Source: Gambelia wislizenii
Taxonomy: Eukaryota > Chordata > Lepidosauria > Squamata > Crotaphytidae
DNA length: 64,000 bases
Assembly (NCBI GenBank): GCA_030847615.1
Contig: JAUMIR010000002.1
Coordinates: 235,743,809 to 235,807,808, forward strand
Direction: 5' to 3'
Both the position numbers and the translations under genes were made by a program. Below are positions 22,183 through 33,070 of the stretch, in pieces. Under the pieces are notes generated by a model that searched no databases, was not told where the DNA came from, and saw only the letters and a program-made list of their open reading frames with translations. Each line of letters begins with the position of its first letter. The stretch's first letter is position 1.

Positions 22183-22540
22183 GATGGCGGCGGTGGCGGT
22201 AAACGGGCGGCGGTGAAAGGACGGGTCACCCGACGACCGACGGACGGAGGGTTCCGGCAACTGCTGGCGGCGGCAGCGGCTCTTCTGGCTCAATCACTTC
22301 CTTGTTGTTGTCGCCGCAGCCTTGAGGAGAGGGGTTACGTCGAGGCGTCCGACGTCACGACGCACCAAGGCCGCGAGGCATGAAACCCGGCGAGGGGTTG
22401 GCAGGGTCAGGGGGCGTGGCCAGCGCGGGTGGGAGGGGCGTGGCTCCGGGTGGGTGGGTGGAGCTCTGCGCTGGTCGCGTCGGTGAGGGGCGGGGCCTCG
22501 TTTCCAGCGCTTCCTCCCTCCCTCGCCCTGTTTTCTGTTT
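21880..22540. promoter_or_regulatory. DAZAP2: CpG island, DAZAP2 promoter and 5' UTR
   Basis: A sharp rise in GC and CpG around the DAZAP2 start codon. Visible sites: ATGATGGCGGCGG (YY1-like) overlapping the ATG on the opposite strand; GACGTCAC (CRE-like) at 22351-22358; an ETS-type core (CACTTCCTTG on +) at about 22296; repeated Sp1/KLF boxes (GGGGCGTGGC, GGGGCGGGGC) between 22410 and 22500; and an inverted CCAAT box at 22029-22033. No TATA box is seen. Start site not determined; about 22.3 kb by the ETS position. Confidence 0.8.
22170..22182 (-). CDS. DAZAP2: DAZAP2 coding exon 1 (Met-Asn-Ser-Lys)
   Basis: ATGAACAGCAAAG in a GCCGCCATC ATG A context, with A at -3. Continues as GCAAGA, a strong GC-type donor. 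Splicing at the later GTTGAG (after 22161) would also be in frame but would insert three residues (KRG). Confidence 0.85.
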
Positions 22541-22632
22541 CTCCACAGGGCGCCAGAGATCCCCCCTCGCCCGGCCTTGGAAGTACAGTACTGTACAGTA
22601 TTTGGATGTGTAACAGACGCTGTAAGAAGGCC

Positions 22633-22775
22633 TCAGGAGTGGGGAACCCTTGGCCTTCTAGATTGTTGGACTACAACTCCCATAATTCCACGCCGCTGGC
22701 CGCGCTAGCTATGGCTCGTGGGAGTTTAAGTCCGAAACGCCTAGAAGGCCAAAGGTTCCCATCCCTTGCCAGAGT
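22633..22775. mobile_element. Short MITE-like inverted repeat
   Basis: GTGGGGAACCCTTGGCCTTCTAG near the left is mirrored by CTAGAAGGCCAAAGGTTCCCATC on the right; the inner arm has GTTGGACTACAACTCCCA. Target duplication not resolved. Confidence 0.6.
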
Positions 22776-22777
22776 AG

Positions 22778-23030
22778 GCTCTGTTTCAGAGGAGGGAACT
22801 GGCAAAACCACCTCTGAGTAGGCCTTGCCTAAGAAAACGCTAGGAAATCCATGGGGTCGCCATAAGTTGATAGATGACTTGAAAACACATGTACACACAC
22901 ACACATAATAACCCCTATGCCCAATGAGGAATTTATCACTCAAAACAAATCTTGCCAAGAAAACTCCAGGATAGGTTCACTTTGGGGTTGCCCTAAGTGG
23001 GGAATGACTTGAAGGCACACAACAGCCGGA
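22778..23030 (+). repeat. Two SINE tail fragments
   Basis: 22778-22900 is the 5S-SINE body with tail (CCATGGGGTCGCCATAAGTTG). About 22935-23030 is the tail of the tRNA-type SINE (CTTGCCAAGAAAACTCC ... TGACTTGAAGGCACAC). Heads missing. Confidence 0.65.
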
Positions 23031-23034
23031 CCTA

Positions 23035-23260
23035 AATACCCTCAAGGCACCAGATCCTCTCTGATTGTGGAAGCTAAGCAGGGTCAGCCCTGGTTAGTAC
23101 TTGGATGGGAGACCACCAAGAAATACCACTTGGAGAGGAAGGACCTGGCAAACCAGCATCTGAATATTCCTTGCCTAAGAAAGCCCTAGGAAATTCATGG
23201 GGTCACTGTAAATTGACAGGTGACTTGAAGGCACATGTACGCACATCCTGGCCCCCACAT
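23035..23260 (+). repeat. 5S-rRNA-headed SINE
   Basis: Head GGAAGCTAAGCAGGGTCAG, GGTTAGTACTTGGATGGGAG; body CTGGCAAACCAGCATCTG; tail CATGGGGTCACTGTAAATTG then TGACTTGAAGGCAC, similar to the BovB 3' end. Confidence 0.85.
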
Positions 23261-23569
23261 CCTGAAGCGAACCCCCAGGCCAGTATCTTTGGCAGACCTA
23301 CCTACCTACTGTTAAGCTTAAGGGCAACGAGATGCTCGACAGGATTTAGGATAAAAATTAAAATGTCAGTTTAAATGACACCAAAGTAATATTTATATTT
23401 ATTTTTTTAAAAAACTAAATGGATTTACACAATAAAAACTTACAATAAGATCACGCCAGGGCCCCTCCTAATCCTGAGCGCCTGGGCCACCAGACTAGAG
23501 CCCTGTCAGCCCCCCCACCCCCTATGGGGGCCATGGCACACACACACACACAGCCCCTATGCTGGATGA

Positions 23570-23870
23570 GAAATGTATCACTTAAACAAATCTTGCCAAG
23601 AAAACTCCAGGGTAGGTTCACTTTAGCGTTGCCCTAAGTGGGAAATGACTTGAAGGCACCAGACCCCTCCCCTCTGATCTTGGGAGCTAAGTAGGGTCAG
23701 TCCTGGTTAGTACTTGGCTGGGAAACTGCCAATTAATACCAGTTGCTGTAGGCTCTGTTTAAGAGGAAGGAACTGGCAAGCCAGCTTTTGAGTATTCCTT
23801 GCCCAAGAAAACCCTGTGAAATTCATCAGCCATAAGTCAACAAGCAACCTGAAGGCATACACACACAATC
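23570..23870 (+). repeat. tRNA-SINE tail followed by a 5S-rRNA-headed SINE
   Basis: 23570-23652 repeats the tRNA-SINE tail seen at 22935. 23655-23870 is a 5S SINE with head GGGAGCTAAGTAGGGTCAG and body GGAACTGGCAAGCCAGCTTTTG. The pair repeats the arrangement at 22935-23260, suggesting a local duplication. Confidence 0.75.
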
Positions 23871-25560
23871 ACACAAAAGTTAGATACCTTCCAGGTCAGA
23901 GGGTAAAGGGGTGGGGGTTAAGTCTGTCACTGGTTATTGGTCACAATAGCTGCATGGATTTGTCCTCTTACCTTTATGGGGAAAAAATACTGCTTGTTCA
24001 TATCAGTTTCCAGTGGAGCAGAGATGGGAAATATAAATTTTTGGATTCCGGCTCCCAAGACACGCACACACCCCGCACACACATGCATCTCATGCTGGAG
24101 CCTAGAGGATCTTGGGAGCTGTCATAAAAAAAGTAACTTTCCGAGCTCTGCAAGGGAGCCTGTAAAATCAGTAAAATGACAACAGTAAAGACATGACAAA
24201 TCAATGGGCAACAACAGCAGCAACACAACACACACATCTAAAAAAACTAATGCTAAAATATGAGTTGGGATAATTTTTTTTAAGTCTTTCCCATAGATTG
24301 AAATGACGTCAAGGTAGGTGCCAGGTGAATCTTCTGGGGTATCCTACATTCAGGGTACCCTCACTGAAATGGCCCTTCCTTTGATCACTCAAATGCCACT
24401 TCCATGGATAGTGGCAGGAAGCCTCGTTGCCAGATGACAGAAACCAACAAAAATAAAAATTCTAAAAAATTTACAACAAAGCAAGCAGAATTTTCTAAAG
24501 GAGAAAGAATGGGATGAAAAAAATAAAACACATTTCTGCCCAAGTAAACTCTTGTTGAATCTTAGGTAGATTAATACCAGTTTCATGTCTCACAAGTGCT
24601 CATGGCAACCCCCGCAGACAGGAACAGGCCCAGGGGAAATAGACGCTTTGCCGAAGTACAAAATTTGGAAAGGGGAAAACTTGGGTGGTGAAAACACCAA
24701 AACAGATTGGTGTGTATAGAATGTTGCATGACTGTTGGGGAGAATAAGAAAAGGTTTTTAAAATAATAGAGGGATGGGAGAGAATATTGTGAACTATAGA
24801 TTTTCTTGGGCTCTCACTGGGAGGATGGCCAGGTCAGCATCATCCCCTTCTCTGAAATTTCAGAGCCAAAACCTGAAACCAGACAGTGGGTCGTTGTTAT
24901 ATTACAGAGGCAGGGCAGGGCTGGAACTCCCTTTGAGTCACCTGGTTCTGGAAACTGCCATGAAGGCAATACAGGTAAATGGGCCCAGAATTATAGTAAA
25001 ACCAAGCAATGTAGCAACCCAGAGCCAAGAAAAAAAAATGCAGCATTCTCAAAAAAATGCACTCAGTAGCTGCAGCAGTTGCAGCCATTCCTTCTAGGAG
25101 TCACATCTTGCGTGGCCTTACCTATAGCACATGTGACATGCGGGGAGTTTTTCCAGGCCCAGTGCTGCTACTGGGGCTTGGAGAAGGCTCACTGCCAGCT
25201 CTCCAAGGGGTTGTCCCCGCCCAGCACATTCAATCACATCCATGCTGAGCCAGAGTCTTGACACCAGCTGGGAATGGATGGAGATGGACCTCTAGGCTTT
25301 AAAGCCACCTCATCAGAAAAAAATGAAACATGCTCTGCTTCAGGACTGCCTGGAAATGGAGAAGCACAACAGTTCCCTGAGACTTCAGCTGGTGCCCTGA
25401 TACCTGGCAGTCCTACTCACTGGCCATGTTCTGTTGTGGAGCTGAGCTGCATATCCTGCTTGGTACTAGAATGCTGGGCTAGGAGGACCTTTGATTCAAA
25501 CCAAGAGGGCTCATATCTATACATCATAATTCCAAATCCAAATTAATTTAATTTAATCCT
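23871..25560. other. Intergenic sequence upstream of DAZAP2
   Basis: Short CA/CAC runs and A-rich stretches; no gene or firm repeat recognised. Open frames here are short and without family motifs. Confidence 0.4.
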
Positions 25561-25564
25561 TAAT

Positions 25565-25752
25565 CTATGGCTGCTGCCACACTGCAGAAATAATCCAGTT
25601 TGACACCACCTTAACTGCCATGGCTCAGTGCTATGGGATTCTGGGATTTGTAGTTTTGTGAGATATTTGGCCTCTGACAAAGAGTTCTGGTGCCATAACA
25701 AACTACAAATCCCAGGATTCCATAGGATGGAGCCATGATAGTTAGAGCAGTG
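25565..25752. mobile_element. MITE (GGGATTTGTAGTTT family), right end lost
   Basis: CTGCAGAAATAATCCAGTTTGACACC at left; inner arms GGGATTCTGGGATTTGTAG and CTACAAATCCCAGGATTCC are inverted repeats. The right end is cut by the following LTR-like element. Confidence 0.65.
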
Positions 25753-26259
25753 TCAAATTTCAGGCAAAGGAACCAAGGCAGCGTGAAGTCACACACTTAC
25801 TTTACTAGCAAACAAAACACAAGTCCACAAGCAAAATCTAATATACAAATCCAAGGTCTGGCAAACAGAGTCCAGAGTAAACAAACACAGTCCAGGAACA
25901 CAACAGATACTCAGGTAGGTCAGATAATCTCTGACAACCCTGGAGGGCAGTGCAGTGTATTTATAGAGCAGAAGCTAATATAGCTGCTGCTCAACTAATG
26001 GCTGCTTCCTATACATACACTGAGACCAGCTCAAGCCCTCCTTCTGTTGCCTCCGTGCTGTGAAGGTAGGTCTAGATGAGTGGTCCTCTGTATCTGAAGG
26101 GGCAGGACCCTCTGCCAGAGCTGGTACTGTATTATTGTCTGTGTCTGTGGTCTGCGGCTCTGGAACATCCGCCTGCTCAGGTTCAGCAGGTCCTGGCATG
26201 TCCACTGCTTCAGTCTCTGAGTCAGAGTCCATTTCCAAGTTCTGGAAGCAGGGCATGAC
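25752..26259 (-). mobile_element. Candidate solo LTR
   Basis: On the minus strand it begins TGTCATGCCCTGC and ends AAATTTGACA. A TATA box (CTCTATAAATACACTG) lies about two thirds along, followed by AGTAAAG near the end, as in an LTR. A GCAG on each side may be a 4-bp target duplication. The left border merges with the MITE, so the limits are uncertain. No internal region on either side. Confidence 0.5.
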
Positions 26260-27185
26260 AGCAGCCTATGTCTCTCTTATTTGCATGTCTGGGGGTTGTC
26301 CATCTTGGATGGGTCTACCAACTGAACAGTTGTATGTGGTGAAGACTTCGCATTATACATATCTTGTGCTTTTAATCCATGAACCCTGTTCTGGTAGCCT
26401 TAAGAGAAATCAAGATTGAAAATTTGATTGAGAAAATATGTTTAAATAGTGGGAGTTCAATAAATTATTTGGCCAAGAAACTAATATAAATATTGTAATG
26501 CTTCAATTTTACTACTTCCTTTGCTTGCTTTTATTAATAAGTGTGATGCTATTATCTTTTTGTTTTGTTGGTTTGATGAAGGGAATGTGTTTTATTTCAG
26601 GCTGTTTTTCTTCTAGGAAAGTGTTCCTAGCCAGATGTGTTATCTGGACTCACTTTGATGCAATAATTACAGTGGAGTCAACAACTGTTTTGCATAGGTT
26701 TGTAGCTTTTTGCATATTTATGTATTTTATGTAAATAGGAGTAGGAACAAACACACATTAGACCCAAAAAGATGCAGTGTAAATTGACAAATATACAAAA
26801 TGAATTACAAATATAAGACATAGGATATAAAATGTGTTTTTCAGAATGTCTTGCTGTGTAATTGTCTGCATATTTACTTAGAAGTAAGTCCTACTGCGTT
26901 GAACGGGGGATTATTTTCAAGTCTGCATAGGATTGCATGCTAACTCACCCATCTCACAGACTTACAAAAAACATATTAAATGGGTTTGCCTATCTTTCTT
27001 TATATCATATATCTATCAGTCAACATTGTGTGGTCTTGATCATGATTGACTTATATACATTGAGACCTCTTCATATGGCATAGTGATGGATAAACTCTGT
27101 GACTACAGGATTTGAGTCGGGTGAAAATGAGAGGTATAGAAGCCATGTACTGTCAGAAGATAACATCAAAATGTGGCCCACATTG
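26260..27185. other. AT-rich intergenic sequence
   Basis: No gene or repeat family recognised. Confidence 0.4.
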
Positions 27186-27189
27186 TTGT

Positions 27190-27880
27190 CATTGTTATTT
27201 GCCATAGGCTTGGGTTAGGTTATGGTGACCTTAAGGTTGAGGTCTTGCAAACTTGGTGTCATGGTTTCCTATATTGAATCAATCCAGCTGTAATAGTCTT
27301 CCTCTTTTCCTAAAGCCTTCCACTTTTTTCAGCATGATCATCTTTTCCATTGAGCCCTGTCTCATGATATGTCCAAAGTATGGTAGCCACATTTTAGTCA
27401 TTTCTGCTTCTAGAGAGAGTTCAGGCTTGATTGCTGTCAGACTCCCTCCTCTGCCTTTTTTGGGTAGTACGTGGTATCTATAGAACTCTTCTCTAGCACT
27501 ACACATTATTTTCTTCCTGTCAGCTTTTTTCACTGCCCAGCTTTCACAATCATACATAAAAATCTGAAATACCATGGTATCGATTATTCTGACCTTGGTA
27601 TTTTATAATATATCTTTACAGTTGAAGATCTTACATATTTTCTTCATAGCTGTCCTTCCAAGTCCTAATTTTTTTCTGATTTCTTGACTATAACCTCCAT
27701 TTTGATTTATTTCAAAGTACAGAAAACCTACAACTATCCTGATATCTTCGCTATCAGCTTTTAAGTTTTGTAAATCATGTGTGGTCATTATTTTTGTTTC
27801 TTAATATTCAGTTATAACCTTGCTTTTGCACTTTCTTCCTTAATTTTCAACAGCCGTCATTCCAGTGCTTTGCTACTTTC
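27190..27880 (-). mobile_element. BovB (RTE) LINE, 3' fragment
   Basis: Minus strand encodes the BovB C-terminal segment: CESWAVKKADRKKI, SLEAEMTKMWLPYFGHIMRQ, MLKKVEGFRKRGR, then a tail with GGTCACCATAACC. Frames are broken. Abuts the copia element on its right. Confidence 0.85.
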
Positions 27881-27897
27881 TTCTAGTAATATAGTGT

Positions 27898-28033
27898 TGT
27901 CAGGAATTAGAGACTGAACTCCATTATAAAATGGCCAAACAACTGCAGAATCATGCTGAGTCATAATGGCTGACTCCATGAACTACCAAGCCATGCCTAG
28001 TCAGGCCACTAGAGGGCAATGTCCTGTATATAT

Positions 28034-28068
<35 letters not shown>

Positions 28069-29516
28069 GTTGTCCCTTCACATTCGCGGGGGTTACGTTC
28101 CACGGAACCCCACGAATGTGAAAAATCCGCGAATATTGCTTGCCCCCCCTCCCCCACCATAGCGACCATGGGGCCTCCGGAGGCCCCATAGTCGCTTTCC
28201 CCCGCCTCCCCACTCCCTTCCTAGGCCTTCCCGGAGCCTCCGGAACCCTCCCGAGGCCACGTGGATGCCTCCCCAGCCCTCCCCCCTCCCACCCAAGCCC
28301 TCAACGGGGCCTCCGGTGAGTCTCCGAAGGTCCCGTGGAGGCCTTGCCGGCCCTCCCCACTCCCCCCAAGGCCTTTGTGGGGCCCCGCGGAGGACTTCCC
28401 GGCCCTCCCGGCCCTCCCCACTCCCCCCCCCAGGCCTTTGCGAGGCCCCACGGAGGCCTTCCCAGCCCTCCCCACTCCCCCCAGGCCTTCGTGGGGCCCT
28501 GCGGAGGCCTCCCCGGTCCTCCCCAAGGCCTTTGAGGGGCCTCGCCAGGCCCCGCGGAGGCCTTCCCGGCCCTCCCCTTCCCTCCCAAGGCCTTCGCGGG
28601 GCCTCGCCAGGCCCCGCGGAGGCCTCCCCAGTGCACCCCAAGGCCTTTGCGGGGCCTTGCAAGGCCCCGCGGAGGCCTTCCCGGTCCTCCCCCCTCTCCC
28701 CCAAAGCCTTCGTGGGGCCTTGCAAGGCCCCGCGGGGGCCTCCCCAGTCCACCGCAAGGCCTTCGCGGGGCCTCACAAGGCCCCGTGGTGGCCTTCCTGG
28801 CCCTCCCCCCTCCCCCCAAGGCCTTCCCAGGGCCTCGCAAGGCCCTGTGGAGGCCTCCCCGGTCCACCGCAAGGCCTTCACGGGGCCTTGCCAGGCCCTG
28901 CGGAGGCCTTGCAAAGCCCCACGGAGGCCTTCCTGGCTCTCCCCCCTCCCCCCAAGGCCTTCGTGGGGCCTTGCAAGGCCCTGCAGAGGCCTCCCCGGTC
29001 CACCCCAAGGCCTTCGCGGGGCCTCGGAAGGCCCCGCGGAGGCCTTTCCGGTCCTCCCCCTCCCTCCCAAGGCCTTCGCGGAGCCTCCGGAGGGTCTCCA
29101 AAGGCCCCGCGGAGTCCTTCCTAGCCCTCCCCCTCCCCCCCAAGGCCTTCGCGGGGCCCCGCGGAGGCCTCCCTGGTCCTCCCCAAGGCCTTCGTGGGGC
29201 TTCGCAAGGCCCCGCGGAGGCCTCCCCGGTCCTTCCCCCTCCCTCCCAAGGCCTTCGCGGCGCCTCCAGAGGGTCTCCGAAGGCCCCGCGGAGGACCTTC
29301 CCAGCCCTCTCCCCTCCCTCCCAAGGCCTTCAGGGGGCCTCCAGAGGGTCTCCGAAGGGCCCGTGGAGGCCTCCCTGGCCCACCCCGCTCCGTCCCAGGG
29401 CTTTCACGGGGCCTCCGGAGGCCCCGTGTCACGGTTTTGGGGGGGCCCGGGGGGCCCTCCCAAAACCGCGAATAATCAAAACCGCAAATGCCAGGTTCGC
29501 GAATGTGGAGGGACAA

Positions 29517-29553
<37 letters not shown>

Positions 29554-29790
29554 CTAGTCCAAAGCTCATTCTTCTTCTTGTGAATGTTGATGCCTGGTGA
29601 AGCAGTTTGTCTTTCGATTGTACATATTTGTACATATTGCAACTGCTTGACTGAAGATAAAAGTGCCTCCTGCTTATTTGGACATCAAACACTCTTTGGG
29701 TGAGTATTCTTGGGAACAGATTGCTACTAAGTCTGCTGAGATAGGTTTTTGGCTTCTGCCAGGGATTGAGTGTCCTATCATCCCCTAACA
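27898..29790 (+). repeat. Copia left LTR, split by a GC-rich MITE
   Basis: LTR sequence at 27898-28067 and 29520-29790. The insertion lies in a TA/TG microsatellite that the right LTR also carries. AAGATAAAAG and CATCAAACACTC follow in both LTRs. Confidence 0.93.
28068..29519. mobile_element. Long GC-rich MITE with internal minisatellite (largest copy)
   Basis: Ends AGTTGTCCCTTCACATTCGC (leading C missing) and GCGAATGTGGAGGGACAACTG, next to TA. Between subterminal AT-containing arms lies about 1.3 kb of GC-rich tandem units of roughly 53-74 bp, built from GGGGCCTC, AAGGCCCCGCGGAGGCC and CCAAGGCCTTCGC. Long frames on both strands come from the lack of A and T and are not genes. Related copies: 37708-38690 and 41014-41428. 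Confidence 0.88.
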
Positions 29791-29792
29791 GT

Positions 29793-29807
29793 GGTTATGG
29801 GCCCAGC
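29793..29807. promoter_or_regulatory. Copia primer-binding site (middle of initiator tRNA-Met)
   Basis: GGTTATGGGCCCAGC, starting two bases after the LTR, is complementary over 15 bases to the anticodon stem-loop of vertebrate initiator tRNA-Met. Drosophila copia uses the same internal site, primed by a tRNA half. Confidence 0.8.
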
Positions 29808-30014
29808 TGATCGATCTCAGATTAGATAAGGTGCACCCTGAAAAGTTCCCAGAATTGTTTTTGTTTTGAATGTTTTTGGCTAGCTGGCTGTGAAACAGTT
29901 AAGTTTCAACCAGGATCTGTGCTAGAGCTATCTTCAAGCAGCCTTGAAGAGCTGCCAGCTGCCAGCTGTTTGTGTTTCATAGCTGGAGGATTTTTTTTTT
30001 ATTCAGACTGCACA

Positions 30015-30793
30015 ATGGCAGATACTAGCCATGTTTGTTTTGAGCAATTGGCTGATGGAAATTATCCAGCCTGGAGTTTATATATGGAGACTTTATTAAT
30101 TAAGGACAATTTGTGGCACATTTTGGAAAATGAAAGTGTGATCCTAGAGGGTTCAGAAGATGAAATAGCAGCATTCAGACTAGCAGATGAGAAGGCTAGA
30201 GCTGAAATTCTCTTATCGCTCAGCCCCTCCCAATTAATACATGAAGCCCCAGCAAAGACAGCCTTTCGGCTTTGGACAGCTTTGAAAACGGTTCATCAGA
30301 ATTCGTCCTGCCTCTCAAAGATGATATGGACTAAGAGACTTTATAACACAAAGCTGTCTACTGGAGGCTGCGTGAAAGCCCATTTGGAGGAAATGAGGCA
30401 GCTTTTTCAAGAGGTGCCCAATAGAGGGTGGACATTCCAGAAGCCAATAAGTGTTTTATTTTATTGGGCAGTTTGCCAATGGAATGGGATTTCCTAATTT
30501 ACAGTCTGCAGACCACCAGGGAGAGTGATTTCTCTGTAGACCTGGTAGCTGGGCGTATTCTGGAAGAGGTCCAAAGCAATTCCTGGATGGAGGGGAGTAA
30601 ACAGCCACAAATTACCAGACACAATCAAGAGAGCACTGAAACAGATGCACCTGTGGAGGAGGGAGCCTACAGGTACGTGAAACACTGTTTCAGATGCAAA
30701 AAGCCTGGACATTTTCAGAAGGACCGTGGAATGTTTGCACCGGATAGGAGTGGTGGCACAGCTACAGGGCAAAGGAGAGGTGCATCCTCTTAG
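30015..30793 (+). pseudogene. Copia gag (frameshifted)
   Basis: ATG at 30015 opens MADTSHVCFEQLADGNYPAW, the copia-type gag N-terminus (UBN2-like: YPAW, then LWTALKTVHQ). A frameshift near 30430 moves the sequence to a second frame up to 30793. A zinc knuckle follows (CFRCKKPGHFQKDR), in which the fourth ligand Cys is replaced by Arg. Confidence 0.85.
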
Positions 30794-30808
30794 GCTGCAA
30801 GCCATGTC

Positions 30809-31111
30809 TTGTTAGCAAAGCATTATCCTGATGGTACTGAGGGAAGAATTTGGTTGATTGATAGTGGAGTGACACACAATATGGTAAATGATGTAAAGCT
30901 TTTAAGCAATGTTAAAAATGCTTCTATAACCAATATTACCCTTGCAGATGGTGCTCCCAGCAAGGTGCAAAAAATGGGCACTGCATATGTGCCATCTTTT
31001 GGTAAAGATTTTGAAAATGTGTTATGTGTTAGCAAACTGGAGGATTGTATATTGAGTGTGTCCCAAATGACTACTGATGGTTATAAAGTGATATTTGAGG
31101 GGGAACACTGA
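30809..31111 (+). pseudogene. Copia protease
   Basis: WLIDSGVTHNM carries the aspartic protease DSG motif. The rest (GTAYVPSFGKDFENVLCV, ILSVSQMT) matches the copia protease layout. Closed by a stop at 31109-31111. Confidence 0.8.
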
Positions 31112-31131
31112 CAATAACAGAAAAGCATAAC

Positions 31132-32421
31132 ATGAATAATGTCTGTGCAAAAGGGATAAAGAAACTTGGGTTGTATTACATGTTGCCTAAAGGGAAGGTG
31201 GCAAATGTGAATCTTGCAGACAGTGTAACCCTACATGATAAGTGTGTTCATTACTACCATAGGCTAATGGGCCATGCTAGTTACAAAGGGTTAAAGGAGC
31301 TAGCAAAAGTTTGCCCTGGTCTAAGCATGAAACACTGCCCAAGACACTTAGAATGTGCTGTGTGCAGGAAAGTTAAGGTGAAGGCTTTCCCTGTTGCCAA
31401 AAAGACCCAATGTGTCACCAACAGACCCTTTGAAGTTGTCCATGCTGATTTGGCAGGCCCCTATAAGCCCACTGAAGGGGGTAACTGCTAATTATTGGTA
31501 ATTGTGGACAGACACACTAGGTATACCTACGTTTACTTACTGAAGGAGAAAAGTCAGGCTGCAGACAGGTTCCGTGAGTGGGTGAATGCAATGGAACGTG
31601 AATTTCCTTCTCATAAGATTTCCAGTCTAGACTCCTCAAACACTTTCATCAGCGATGTGTACACACAATCCTAAATATACACTGGATTGACTATGTGACG
31701 AATGTTGCTGTCCTTGAGCAAGCAGGGATCACCAGCATTGAGGCCATGATATTGAGAACACAGCTGCGCTGGGCAGGGCACATTTCTAGGATGGAGGACC
31801 ATCGCCTCCCAAAAATACTACTCTATGGTGAACTTGCCACGGGTCAGCGTAAGAGGGACGCTCCAAAAAAGCGATACAAGGATTCCCTGAAACAACATCT
31901 CAGGCTCGGCCAAATTGATCACCAACAATGGTCCACCATGGCCTCACATCGGGAGGCATGGAGATGCACTATCCACAATGCTGCAGCCTTATTTGAGAAC
32001 TCACGCTGAACAAGTCTTGAAGAAAAACGACAACGCAGAAAGAATCCCAACCTGGAAACATCACCCAATGTAACCTTCTGCTGTGCTTTCTGCAACCGGA
32101 CTTATTTATTTCGGATTGGCCTTTTTAGTCATCAGCACGCTTGCAGAAAGTGCAGGATGAGTCCTTCCTGAATCTTCGTTTGCGAAGAAAAGCCAGAGAG
32201 AGAGAGAAAGAGAGATGGATAGAGGAGGGGAATTCTTATCCAACAGTCTGCAGGCCTGGATGCGTAGGAGGGGCATTAGACACAAGACCACAAACCCAGC
32301 ATCTCCAGGAAAGGAAAATTGGGATGTTAAAGTGCATGATGGAGTGCACGATGGAAGATGCACAGGCACCAGCTGTGCTGTTGGGGGAGGCAGTGAAGAC
32401 TGCTGCTTACCATTTAAATAG
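31132..32421 (+). pseudogene. Copia integrase, split by a LINE
   Basis: GAG-pre-integrase His/Cys region (HYYHRLMGHAS ... CPRHLECAVC) and first catalytic Asp (VVHADLAGP), then a stop near 31490. After the LINE, the second Asp motif DRGGEFLSNSLQAW is present in a new frame. The third catalytic segment is frameshifted. Confidence 0.82.
31630..32214 (+). mobile_element. LINE 3' fragment inserted in copia integrase
   Basis: Same LINE as at 5820 and 57090: begins GACTCCTCAAACACTTTCATC, encodes RWAGHISRMEDHRLPK and the Cys-rich end, and finishes in GCCAGAGAGAGAG. Copia sequence resumes at GATAGAGGAGGGGAATTC. Confidence 0.85.
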
Positions 32422-33070
32422 ACTGTGGACATCTGGTGTCAACCAGACCTCATACTGTCTATTGTATGGTAGAGCACCAAACCTCAAGCACCTGAGGATT
32501 TTTTGGACAGTATGCAAATGTACTGATTCACCCAAGCCTAAGGAAGGCTGGGCAGCCTAAAACGAAGAGGCTGTGTTTCCTAGGCTATGAGGGTAATAAG
32601 TACATGTTTTCTCTCCATCCTGGAAAGATGGTGTTCTCCGGGAGTGCAAATTTTGAAATGCACTCAGGGTGGGACAGATTGCACTGCAATCAGGAAGTTT
32701 TTGTTCCCTTGGGGAGGGATGTGCCAACAGCTTCCAAAAGTCCCACAAATGGAGGGGTGGTTGAGCCTGATGATGATGAAGGGGAGGCAGAGGAAGAAAA
32801 GCCTGACACTTCACATGCCACTCCAACACACATACCACCACAAACAAGCATTGAGCCTGACACAGGGAGAGATTGAGCAGCAGTGCAAGTGAGGATGAGT
32901 CAGGCAGAACTAGGGTGCTCATCCCCATAAGGTCAACGAAGGTCAGAAAGGCTCCTGACATATTTGTTGTTCAGGAAGGCAGGCTATGCAATGTCATGGC
33001 AGCGGAGCCTGCAAGTATTCAGGATCTTCTAAAACTTTCATAGGAAGAGCAGGAGAAGTGGAACTCAGCC

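Noticed and set aside
28093..29557. Several very long overlapping open frames (up to 430 codons) on both strands, rich in Pro, Gly, Ala and Arg
   Set aside because: They follow the GC-rich tandem array in all frames, have no stop because A and T are rare, and match no domain. The same happens at 37.5-38.7 kb. Treated as a non-coding minisatellite inside a MITE.
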